From NCBI GenBank assembly GCA_023485745.1, contig JAMCZL010000001.1:13895-32391 (forward strand): a stretch of 18,497 nt of DNA. Reading direction: 5' to 3'. The translations under genes and the position numbers were made by a program. This DNA comes from Candidatus Martarchaeota archaeon (GTDB lineage: Archaea > Micrarchaeota > Micrarchaeia > Micrarchaeales > Micrarchaeaceae). The notes beneath the pieces are model-generated. The model searched no databases, was not told the DNA's origin, and saw only the letters and a program-made list of their open reading frames with translations. This document shows positions 6,148 through 11,978 of the stretch, one piece after another; position 1 is the first letter of the stretch, and the number at the start of each line of letters is the position of its first letter.

Positions 6148-8331
6148 ATGAAAACACTTATTATAGCGGAGAAGCCCAGCGTCGCGCTCAGGATAGCAAT
6201 AGCCTTGGGCAACGGCCAGCACAAGGCCGTAAGAAACGGCAGGATAACCTATTACACGATGCCGTACGGCGACGACGAAATCTACGTTGCCGCAGCCGTA
6301 GGGCACCTTTTTACGATAAGGCAAAAGGGCAAGGAGCGGGCATATCCGATAACAGAAATAGAATGGGCGCCCTCATATCTGACCAACAAGCGCTCGGAGT
6401 ACACGAAGGAGTACCTTTTTACGCTCAAGAAGCTTGCCCAGGAGTGCGGCATGTTCATAAACGCATGCGACTACGACATAGAGGGCACGGTTATCGGCAC
6501 CAACATAATAAAAGAGCTCTCCGGCCTGCAGGTCGAAGCCATAGGCAGCGTGTCGAAGCGCATGAAATTCTCGACTACAACACCAAAGGACCTACTGGAT
6601 TCTTTTGGTAGCCTTCTGCCGCCAGACATAAACAACTTCTATGCGGGCGAAGCCAGGCACATGCTTGACTGGCTTTGGGGCATAAACCTAAGCCGGGCGC
6701 TTACCTCCGCGCTGTCAATCTCTGGCCAGTACAAGCAGCTAAGCATAGGCAGGGTCCAGGGTCCTGCTTTGGGGCTCCTTGCAAAAAGGGAAAAGGAGAT
6801 CGCATCTTTCAAGCCAGAGCCTTACTGGAACGTTTTGGCATATTCCGGGGAGTTCGAATTCGTAAATTCCCGCGGCAACATATTCGCCAAGCCGGAGGCC
6901 GAATCTGCGTTCGCAGCAGCGAATTCAGGAAGGGACAATGCAGTTGTTTCAGAAGCTACGTCCGCAGAGCAGCTAAGGCGCCCGTATCCGCCGTTTGACC
7001 TGACATCACTGCAGCTGGAAGCCAGCAGGGTCTTCGGATTCGATCCTTCTGCAACGCTGGCCATGGCGCAGTCACTGTACGAACGCTCGTTCATATCCTA
7101 TCCAAGGACATCCTCGCAGAAACTGCCAAGGACACTGGGTCTTCCACGCATAATAGCGGATCTTGGTAAAAATCCTGCCTACTCAAGCATCTCGGCCGAA
7201 ATAGCCGCAAAAGGGAGGTTCAGCCCCGCCGAAGGGCAAAAGGAGGACGAAGCGCACCCGGCAATCTTCCCGACCGGAGTGGCGCCAAAAGGCATAACCG
7301 GACCAGAAGAAAAGCTATACGACCTAATAGCCAGGAGGTTCCTGTCGTGCTTTGGAGAGTATGCAAAGGTCAACAACTTTTCGCTTGAGATAAGCATCGG
7401 CGGCGAGAAGTTCGAGGGCAAAGGATCCAAGGTCGTATATCCCGGCTGGCTGGATTATTACAAGTACGCAAAGATAAAAGAGAGGGACCTGCCCAGCCTT
7501 GAAAAGGGCCAGCACGTCGAGATAGCCGATATAAAGATGCCAGAGCTGCAAACCGCCCCGCCTAAGAGGTTTACAAAGGCAGGCCTGATATCCGAGCTGG
7601 AGAAGCACAACCTGGGCACCAAGGCTACTAGGGCTGCAATAATAGACACGCTGTTCAAAAGGAACTACATAGAAGGCTCATCGATACGCGTAACCGAATT
7701 CGGGATGACGGTATACGATGCCCTAGAAAAGAACTGCAGCATGATAGTCGACGAGGACACTACCACAAAACTGGAAAAGGACATGGACCTGATATCCAAG
7801 GGCAAGATGTCAGAAGGCGAGGTGCTGAAGGATGGCAAGGAGATGCTGCTGGCTGCCATAGAGACGTTCAACAGCAACAAGGAGAAGATATCGGAAGAGA
7901 TGAAGGAAAGCTTCAAGTCTGCCAACGTTTTGGGAAAATGCCCAAAAGACGGAGGCGATCTCGTGATAAAGAGGTCGTTCCGCGGCAAGCAGTTCGTAGC
8001 ATGCTCAAACTATCCAAAATGCACCAATACCTATCCATTGCCGCAGAATGCCAAGATTCTGCCTACGGGCAATGTCTGCGAATTCTGCCATACTCCAATA
8101 GTTAAGATTATACGCCGGGGCAAGCCGCCGTTTGAGATAGACCTGGACCCGAACTGCGTCACAAAGGATGCCTTCAAGAAGAAGCTCGAGGCCAAGGCAG
8201 AGAAGGCCTCCGAGCCCCAGAAGCCGCAGCAAAAGCCGAAGGCCACAGCCAAAAAGCGTGAGAAATCCAAGCCCAAAAAGGCAAAAAGGCAGAAAAAGCG
8301 TGCGGAAGCGCAGCCGAAAGGCGAGGCATAA
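6148..8331 (+). CDS. topA: DNA topoisomerase I (type IA), archaeal
   Basis: Relaxes negatively supercoiled DNA by passing strands through a transient single-strand break. The 727 residues begin with the TOPRIM domain (LIIAEKPSVA with E8; ACDYDIEG with D108, D110 and E112 as metal ligands). The cleavage/religation domain follows, with HMLDWLWGINLSRALT, SIGRVQGPALGLL and the catalytic tyrosine Y318 in FISYPRTSS. Zn-binding segments come near the C-terminus (CPKDGG with CSNYPKC; CEFC with DPNC). The last 55 or so residues are a Lys/Ala/Pro-rich tail resembling histone H1. No helicase domain is present, so this is not reverse gyrase. GAGGAG lies six bases before the start, and trmI begins one base after the stop. 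Confidence 0.95.
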   Translation: MKTLIIAEKPSVALRIAIALGNGQHKAVRNGRITYYTMPYGDDEIYVAAAVGHLFTIRQKGKERAYPITEIEWAPSYLTNKRSEYTKEYLFTLKKLAQECGMFINACDYDIEGTVIGTNIIKELSGLQVEAIGSVSKRMKFSTTTPKDLLDSFGSLLPPDINNFYAGEARHMLDWLWGINLSRALTSALSISGQYKQLSIGRVQGPALGLLAKREKEIASFKPEPYWNVLAYSGEFEFVNSRGNIFAKPEAESAFAAANSGRDNAVVSEATSAEQLRRPYPPFDLTSLQLEASRVFGFDPSATLAMAQSLYERSFISYPRTSSQKLPRTLGLPRIIADLGKNPAYSSISAEIAAKGRFSPAEGQKEDEAHPAIFPTGVAPKGITGPEEKLYDLIARRFLSCFGEYAKVNNFSLEISIGGEKFEGKGSKVVYPGWLDYYKYAKIKERDLPSLEKGQHVEIADIKMPELQTAPPKRFTKAGLISELEKHNLGTKATRAAIIDTLFKRNYIEGSSIRVTEFGMTVYDALEKNCSMIVDEDTTTKLEKDMDLISKGKMSEGEVLKDGKEMLLAAIETFNSNKEKISEEMKESFKSANVLGKCPKDGGDLVIKRSFRGKQFVACSNYPKCTNTYPLPQNAKILPTGNVCEFCHTPIVKIIRRGKPPFEIDLDPNCVTKDAFKKKLEAKAEKASEPQKPQQKPKATAKKREKSKPKKAKRQKKRAEAQPKGEA

Positions 8332-8332
8332 G

Positions 8333-8893
8333 ATGTTCATTCCAATGCAATACAGGAAGCTCAAGCGCGGCCCTCAGGTAATACTGCCGAAGGACATAGG
8401 CATAATAATAGCCTACTCCGGAATAGGCAAGGAGAGCAGGTGCGTAGATGCCGGAACGGGAAGCGGATGGCTGGCCGTCTCGCTTGCCAGGCTCTGCAAG
8501 GAAGTCGTGAGCTACGAACTGCGCGAGGACTTCATAAAAATAGCCGAAAGAAATAAGGAGATATCCGGGGTGCAGAACCTAACCATAGTGAACAAGGACA
8601 TTACCAAGGGCATACGAGAAAGGGACGTAGACCTTGTTACGCTAGACATGCCGAATTCAGACAAGGCCGTTCGCCACGCATACAAGGCGCTCAGGCCTGA
8701 CGGCTACATTGTGGGATACCTGCCCCACATGGAGCAGGTTAAAAAATTCGTTACAAAGCTGGAGAAGACGGGCTTCAGGAATACGTATGTGCTGGAGGTC
8801 ATTGCAAGGGACATGCTTGTCAGGGAGAGCGGCATGAGGCCAAGCACAAAGGGGGTATGGCATACTGCGTACCTGGCCTTTGCGCAGAAGTAG
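8333..8893 (+). CDS. trmI: tRNA (adenine-N1)-methyltransferase TrmI, catalytic domain only
   Basis: Makes m1A at position 58 (and, in some archaea, 57) of tRNA using S-adenosylmethionine, as a tetramer in known cases. The 186 residues contain the TrmI entry motif YRKLKRGPQVILPKD, SAM motif I DAGTGSG (39-45), the ribose-binding acid in VVSYELRED (E62), the catalytic-type LDMP (104-107), and the conserved end MRPSTKGVWHTAYLAFA. It lacks the small N-terminal beta domain of about 65-70 residues seen in characterised TrmI proteins. The frame stays open upstream, but that part overlaps the topA tail and would encode only Arg/Pro/Ser-rich low-complexity sequence, so the start at 8333 is preferred. 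It lies one base after topA, so the two are translationally linked. Confidence 0.88.
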   Translation: MFIPMQYRKLKRGPQVILPKDIGIIIAYSGIGKESRCVDAGTGSGWLAVSLARLCKEVVSYELREDFIKIAERNKEISGVQNLTIVNKDITKGIRERDVDLVTLDMPNSDKAVRHAYKALRPDGYIVGYLPHMEQVKKFVTKLEKTGFRNTYVLEVIARDMLVRESGMRPSTKGVWHTAYLAFAQK

Positions 8894-8921
8894 TTAGCCA
8901 ATTGCCAAATCGCACAAAAGG

Positions 8922-8930
8922 CATATATTA
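8922..8930 (+). promoter_or_regulatory. TATA box of the 8952 gene
   Basis: CATATATTA is centred about 26 bases before the ATG at 8952. That spacing places the transcription start at the start codon, so this gene is probably read from a leaderless mRNA. No Shine-Dalgarno sequence is visible. Confidence 0.5.
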
Positions 8931-8951
8931 AGCCATGCCGAATTATTTCAG

Positions 8952-9524
8952 ATGGAGAAGGAGGCCAAGAAGGCACAGGAAGGCGAGGAAAGATTCGCAG
9001 GCGAAACCTACGGCACAGTGGCCATCAAAACCATATACTCAAAGCTGATCAAATTAGCAGAAGCCAGCGACAATGCCAAATTTCTTATTTCAATGTACTT
9101 GCTATACAAGGAATTCCTGATAAAATACGGGGAAATTACATCGAACAAGGTAGACAGGGATCCAAAAGTCATTTCTGACGCTGTGGCTGCGGTCGTAGTG
9201 AAAAACATAGAAAGCAAAAAGCTGAAGGTGGAGGACGTAGAAAAGGCATCGGCCTACGGCGTAGACATTCTTAACGAATTCATCTACAACCTTGAGAACG
9301 GCATAAAACCAGACCAGAACCTAGAGATAATGGTAATGCTCGGCACAAAACTGATGGGCGACCTGGAGTCTGTGAACCTGCTGCATTTCGAGCCCGTTGC
9401 AACGCCGATAATGTTCAGCATGCTTAAAGAATACAAGGATATAACAAGCGCGGCCAAAATATTGAGGGATCAGGAAACTCTGTCCGCAAAGAAAAACGAA
9501 AGCGACAATGAAATGTACCGCTGA
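8952..9524 (+). CDS. Unrecognised helical cytoplasmic protein
   Basis: A 190-residue protein with no signal peptide or membrane segment. It begins and ends with charged, probably disordered stretches (MEKEAKKAQEGEERF; LSAKKNESDNEMYR). The middle looks almost entirely alpha-helical, with repeating hydrophobic spacing (TIYSKLIKLAEASDNAKFL, ISMYLLYKEFLIKYG, NLEIMVMLGTKLMGDLESV). I see no catalytic motif. It is a single-gene unit with its own TATA box, is probably leaderless, and is followed 17 bases later by a strong hairpin. It may belong to a lineage-specific family; I cannot assign a function. Confidence 0.65.
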   Translation: MEKEAKKAQEGEERFAGETYGTVAIKTIYSKLIKLAEASDNAKFLISMYLLYKEFLIKYGEITSNKVDRDPKVISDAVAAVVVKNIESKKLKVEDVEKASAYGVDILNEFIYNLENGIKPDQNLEIMVMLGTKLMGDLESVNLLHFEPVATPIMFSMLKEYKDITSAAKILRDQETLSAKKNESDNEMYR

Positions 9525-9541
9525 CTAGGGATAAAACATGA

Positions 9542-9563
9542 GGCGTATGTAAAAACATACGCC
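9542..9563 (+). repeat. Perfect 9-bp hairpin with AAAA loop
   Basis: GGCGTATGT and ACATACGCC are exact reverse complements around a four-A loop, beginning 17 bases after the stop codon of the 8952 gene. There is no run of T afterwards (CCGGGTGG follows), so it is not a bacterial-style terminator. It may mark or protect the 3' end of the mRNA, or be a protein-binding palindrome in DNA. Confidence 0.7.
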
Positions 9564-9620
9564 CCGGGTGGATGAGAATAGGGTTGTTGTAGAATAAGCA
9601 AGAATTGATATAAGAAATGC

Positions 9621-9642
9621 TATGTAATTTATCTATTACATA
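9621..9642 (+). repeat. Perfect 8-bp inverted repeat, AT-rich (operator-like)
   Basis: TATGTAAT and ATTACATA are exact reverse complements separated by TTATCT. The site is about 84 bases before the next start codon and about 50 bases before its TATA-like element. A dimeric regulator could bind here, but AT-rich palindromes also arise by chance. The rest of 9525-9725 shows no ORF, tRNA or box C/D motif. Confidence 0.45.
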
Positions 9643-9691
9643 TAAATACATTGCGTTTTGGAATCTTTACTGGTGTATATTGAATATTGCG

Positions 9692-9719
9692 ATATAATGG
9701 CGCTGTGTCAAAAGTGGTG
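9692..9719 (+). promoter_or_regulatory. TATA-like element and GGTG ribosome binding site of the 9726 gene
   Basis: ATATAAT at 9692-9698 is about 30 bases before the start codon, and GGTG at 9716-9719 is six bases before it. Transcription starting near 9720 would just cut into the GGTG, so a slightly earlier start would be needed for the binding site to be used. Confidence 0.4.
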
Positions 9720-9725
9720 CATTGA

Positions 9726-10190
9726 ATGTACGACGAAAAAAAGAGGCAAAAAAATATAGAGCGGGCCAAAGCCGCAAAAGGGCTCGAAATAACCCTGGAT
9801 GTGGAAGACAAGGTAATAAATACAATTATGGATTACAACAAGGCCGCCGGGGACCAGCCCGCTGTAAATATCAGTGTAGAGGAGCCGGATGTAATAGTCC
9901 TTGAGCTTCGGCCTCCAATGCAGGTCCCGCCACCGCCGCGCGGATTCAGGGACGGCCTGCAGCATGACGAAACAAAAAAGCTGCGCAAGCGCACGGTTCG
10001 CATACTTACCGACGAGAAGGCAGTAGACGCTATAAATGCATTCGCCTCCAAATTTGACGGCGTGCTGATGGTTTCAGTTCAGATAACGCGCAACATGGAG
10101 CTTACAATCAGACTAACGCCTATAGCGCAGGCATTCCGCGAATTCGCCAATGCTGCGGCAGAACTAGATCCGCCACACCTGCGTAAATAA
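9726..10190 (+). CDS. Unrecognised small soluble protein, convergent to tbp
   Basis: The protein has 154 residues and no membrane segment. A basic N-terminus (MYDEKKRQKNIERAKAAKG) precedes a segment with alternating hydrophobics (LEITLDVEDKVINTIMDY, VNISVEEPDVIVLELRPP). A proline-rich hinge (MQVPPPPRGF) and a second alpha/beta-looking part follow (KKLRKRTVRILTDEKAVDA, MVSVQITRNMELTIRLTP). The layout hints at two small alpha/beta domains joined by the hinge. GGTG six bases upstream supports the ATG at 9726. Its stop is seven bases from the stop of the convergent tbp gene. I do not recognise a family, and the closeness to tbp is no evidence of a shared role. Confidence 0.65.
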   Translation: MYDEKKRQKNIERAKAAKGLEITLDVEDKVINTIMDYNKAAGDQPAVNISVEEPDVIVLELRPPMQVPPPPRGFRDGLQHDETKKLRKRTVRILTDEKAVDAINAFASKFDGVLMVSVQITRNMELTIRLTPIAQAFREFANAAAELDPPHLRK

Positions 10191-10197
10191 AATAGGG

Positions 10198-10512
10198 CTA
10201 CTTTGCCTGTTTTCTGTATTTCTTTATAAGGTCAACGGCCTGGTCTATTGACCTTTTTACATCCGCCTCTGTCCTGGCGCCAGTGCAGATTATCTTGCCG
10301 TTCTTGAAGAGCAGCAGCGCCGATTTCGGATCGTGTATTTTGAGTATGGCCCCCGGGAACTGCTCCGGCTCATAGTCTATGTCGTAGGAAAGCTTCGCCA
10401 GGCCGTAAAGGTCAAGTTCCACCTTGAGGTCAGTACTGGCCACTATGTTCTCCACCCTGTATGTGGGCTTGAGTACGACATCCTTTAACGCCTGCTGATT
10501 GCTCTTAGCCAT
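10198..10512 (-). CDS. tbp: TATA-binding protein with a single TBP repeat (half-size)
   Basis: TBP nucleates archaeal transcription by bending the TATA box and recruiting TFB. Archaeal TBPs are normally about 180-200 residues with two repeats of about 90; this one has 104 residues and one repeat. Visible features are YRVENIVAS with the minor-groove Asn (N22), DLKVELDLYGLAKL, the stirrup YEPEQFPG (E48, E50; intercalating F52), HDPKSALLLFKNGKI (second intercalating F69), CTGAR (T77) and a long C-terminal helix ending in a Lys-rich tail. The EPE stirrup is the TFB-contact form normally found in the second repeat. GGTG five bases before the ATG fixes the start. The flanks hold a convergent gene and a promoter, so no second repeat was lost nearby. 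It should act as a homodimer or with a partner encoded elsewhere. Confidence 0.93.
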   Translation of the reverse strand: MAKSNQQALKDVVLKPTYRVENIVASTDLKVELDLYGLAKLSYDIDYEPEQFPGAILKIHDPKSALLLFKNGKIICTGARTEADVKRSIDQAVDLIKKYRKQAK

Positions 10513-10549
10513 TGATACACCTAAATGTTTATATTAGATAAAGCATAAA

Positions 10550-10569
10550 TATATTGTGCATGCAATATA
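10550..10569. promoter_or_regulatory. Back-to-back TATA elements between tbp and eL21 in a 7-6-7 inverted repeat
   Basis: TATATTG (10550-10556) and CAATATA (10563-10569) are exact reverse complements around TGCATG. Read on the minus strand, the left arm and the adjoining TTTA give a TATA box about 39 bases before tbp. On the plus strand, CAATATAAAAAG serves eL21. A second TATA-like stretch closer to tbp lies at 10526-10536. The two promoters are thus nearly symmetric, and binding at one may exclude the other. Confidence 0.45.
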
Positions 10570-10632
10570 AAAAGAATCGGGCCAAGCTCAAAATGCCCGG
10601 CATCTTTTATTGATAAAAACTGAGTGTTAGAC

Positions 10633-10920
10633 ATGACCAAGAAATCAAGCGGGCTGCTTTCCGGTAGGACCAGGAATCTGGCCAGGCATCACATGCCTTC
10701 AGCTACGGGCATAAGGGACTACATAAAGGACTTCCAGATAGGCGAGCGTGTAGCAATAGTTCCAAAGGGCAACTTCGGCAACATACCTCATCCGCGATAC
10801 AAGGGCAAAATCGGCGAAGTGGTTGAGAAGAGGGGCAAGGCATATGTGGTCCAGATAAAAGTCATGAACGCCACAAGAAAGCTAGTGGTGCCTGCGGTGC
10901 ACTTGGAAAAGGCTCAGTAA
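10633..10920 (+). CDS. rpl21e: 50S ribosomal protein eL21
   Basis: Large-subunit protein shared by archaea and eukaryotes. From ATG 10633 (MTKKSSGLLSGRTRNLARH) it has 95 residues; an in-frame GTG at 10624 would add three. The family signatures are present: IRDYIKDFQIGERVAI, NIPHPRYKGKIGEV and RGKAYVVQIKVMNATRKL, ending in VPAVHLEKAQ. The SH3-like barrel spans most of the protein. In many archaea eL21 precedes rpoF and a DUF655 gene in one operon. Here those two genes lie on the opposite strand and converge on it, overlapping its stop by seven bases, and it is divergent from tbp. Confidence 0.94.
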   Translation: MTKKSSGLLSGRTRNLARHHMPSATGIRDYIKDFQIGERVAIVPKGNFGNIPHPRYKGKIGEVVEKRGKAYVVQIKVMNATRKLVVPAVHLEKAQ

Positions 10921-11483
10921 TAGTCTCTTTTTACATAGGGTTTTGTAAACATATAGAACCTTTCGTCTCCCCTGAGCTCCTGTATTATCCTGTCAGCTAT
11001 TATCTTTGCAGGATTCTGGAGCAGCTGCACCCTGGCAACTATGTCCTCAAAGCTTTCAAAACGCTTTTCGTTCCTGGCCTTGAGTATTGCAAGCATGTGC
11101 TTCTTGCCTATCCCCGGGAGGAGCTCAAGCGAATGCTCGCGTATGTTGAGCGGCCCGGCGTTGTTGAACACATCTACAAACCTCTTTTCATTGCCTTTTA
11201 TTATGCCAAGCAGTATGTTTTCAAGGTTCCTTTTTGAAGTTTCAGTAAGGTCGTTGTAGGATATCCTGCCCTTTATGACGGAAACCTTATCCCTCTCATC
11301 CTTGCCGATGTAGACACGCTCGCCTATTGCGAGCTGGACAGATGGCTTTATCGTCGCCTCAAGAAGTGTAAAAAGTTCCTCTCCGATTATCTGCGCTATG
11401 GGCTCAGGCTGCGAAGAGAAGGACTTGCCAGTGGCCATGAAGTCGAGCACAAATCCGTAGTCTTCTCTCCTATTCTCTCCCAT
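10914..11483 (-). CDS. DUF655 family helix-hairpin-helix protein
   Basis: A 189-residue archaeal DUF655 protein, opening MGENRREDYGFVLDFMATG. It has a first OB-like or beta part (IKPSVQLAIGERVYIGKDER, KVSVIKGRISYNDL) and a C-terminal helix-hairpin-helix part (HSLELLPGIGKKHMLAILKA, with FESFEDIVARV after it). Helix-hairpin-helix units bind nucleic acid non-specifically, and the family is usually found beside rpoF and eL21, suggesting an RNA-related role that remains undefined. The start is ATG 11483, because GGTG (minus strand, 11493-11490) lies six bases before it; an in-frame TTG at 11495 is less likely. It is downstream of rpoF and convergent with eL21, with a seven-base overlap of the two stops. 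Confidence 0.9.
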   Translation of the reverse strand: MGENRREDYGFVLDFMATGKSFSSQPEPIAQIIGEELFTLLEATIKPSVQLAIGERVYIGKDERDKVSVIKGRISYNDLTETSKRNLENILLGIIKGNEKRFVDVFNNAGPLNIREHSLELLPGIGKKHMLAILKARNEKRFESFEDIVARVQLLQNPAKIIADRIIQELRGDERFYMFTKPYVKRDYY

Positions 11484-11519
11484 CCCAAACACCAAAGTGC
11501 AGTCTTCCGCATCAAAACA

Positions 11520-11852
11520 CTAATCCTTTATGCCCAATATCTCCTTTATCTTTTTAAGCTTCTCGTCGTTTATCTGTGCGCTTTCAGACTCTATTATGTG
11601 GCCAAGAAGCTTGCCGTTCTTGGGCGCTATGTTGATTATGTTGACTATTGTCTGCTCGCTTAAGCCTACCTCATCTAGCTGCTTCCTCAGCTTCTGCGCC
11701 GCAGCGCTGCCCTCCTTGAACTTTTCAGCGTGCTCTAGGGCGCGTTGCTGCTCGTAGGTTAGCGGGCGCTTGCCCTTCTTCCTTTCCTCAAGGATCTTGT
11801 AAACCTCATCGGTAGAAACGTAATTTTCCTTGTCCACTTTCTTTCCTATCAT
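11520..11852 (-). CDS. rpoF: DNA-directed RNA polymerase subunit F (Rpb4 homologue)
   Basis: RpoF pairs with RpoE (Rpb7) to form the RNA polymerase stalk that binds nascent RNA and helps open promoters. From ATG 11852 it has 110 residues: MIGKKVDKENYVSTDEVYKI, LTYEQQRALEHAEKF, and an HRDC-like helical end (LSEQTIVNIINIAPKNGKL through KLKKIKEILGIKD). The family's N-terminal tip-association strand and C-terminal helical domain are both present. A TTG at 11864 could add four residues. GGGGGT lies four to nine bases before the ATG. DUF655 follows 36 bases downstream and probably shares the transcript. Confidence 0.9.
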   Translation of the reverse strand: MIGKKVDKENYVSTDEVYKILEERKKGKRPLTYEQQRALEHAEKFKEGSAAAQKLRKQLDEVGLSEQTIVNIINIAPKNGKLLGHIIESESAQINDEKLKKIKEILGIKD

Positions 11853-11915
11853 GACTACCCCCAATCAAGCGCAATGGCGCAGTACTGCTTATGTTACTGA
11901 TTTATTGTTAAAAAC

Positions 11916-11946
11916 AAATATAAAGTTGTATGTTAATATTTAAATT
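11916..11946. promoter_or_regulatory. Divergent promoter region for rpoF and the MoxR gene
   Basis: On the minus strand, CTTTATATTT (11925-11916) is a TATA box for rpoF with a leader of roughly 40 bases. On the plus strand, AATATTTAAATT (11935-11946) is a TATA box about 38 bases before the moxR start. The whole 11853-11978 interval is otherwise empty apart from a small GCGC-AATG-GCGC palindrome. Confidence 0.45.
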
Positions 11947-11978
11947 AAACAACTAAAAATGTTTGTGAAGTTGGGCCC

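Noticed and set aside
5672..6151. Plus-strand open frame across the divergent promoter region
   Set aside because: It overlaps a membrane transporter gene antisense and the two-helix gene in another frame; its translation lacks coherent helices or motifs.
6148..8331. Reverse gyrase
   Set aside because: The type IA topoisomerase has no N-terminal helicase domain and has normal topoisomerase I length.
8168..8332. An N-terminal extension of TrmI from the upstream open frame
   Set aside because: The extension overlaps the topA tail out of frame and would encode Arg/Ser/Pro-rich low-complexity sequence, unlike the beta domain of TrmI.
9542..9563. Hairpin as a bacterial-type intrinsic terminator
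   Set aside because: No T run follows. Archaeal termination relies on T tracts rather than hairpins, so the label is not justified.
9525..9725. Possible box C/D guide RNA or tRNA in the largest gap
   Set aside because: I found no proper C box, D box or tRNA T-loop, and no cloverleaf; partial matches such as GGATGAG are too weak.
10198..10620. The half-size TBP as a frameshifted or truncated pseudogene
   Set aside because: The repeat is complete from its first strand to its last helix, and start, GGTG site and promoter are in place. The flanks contain no TBP-like sequence in any frame.
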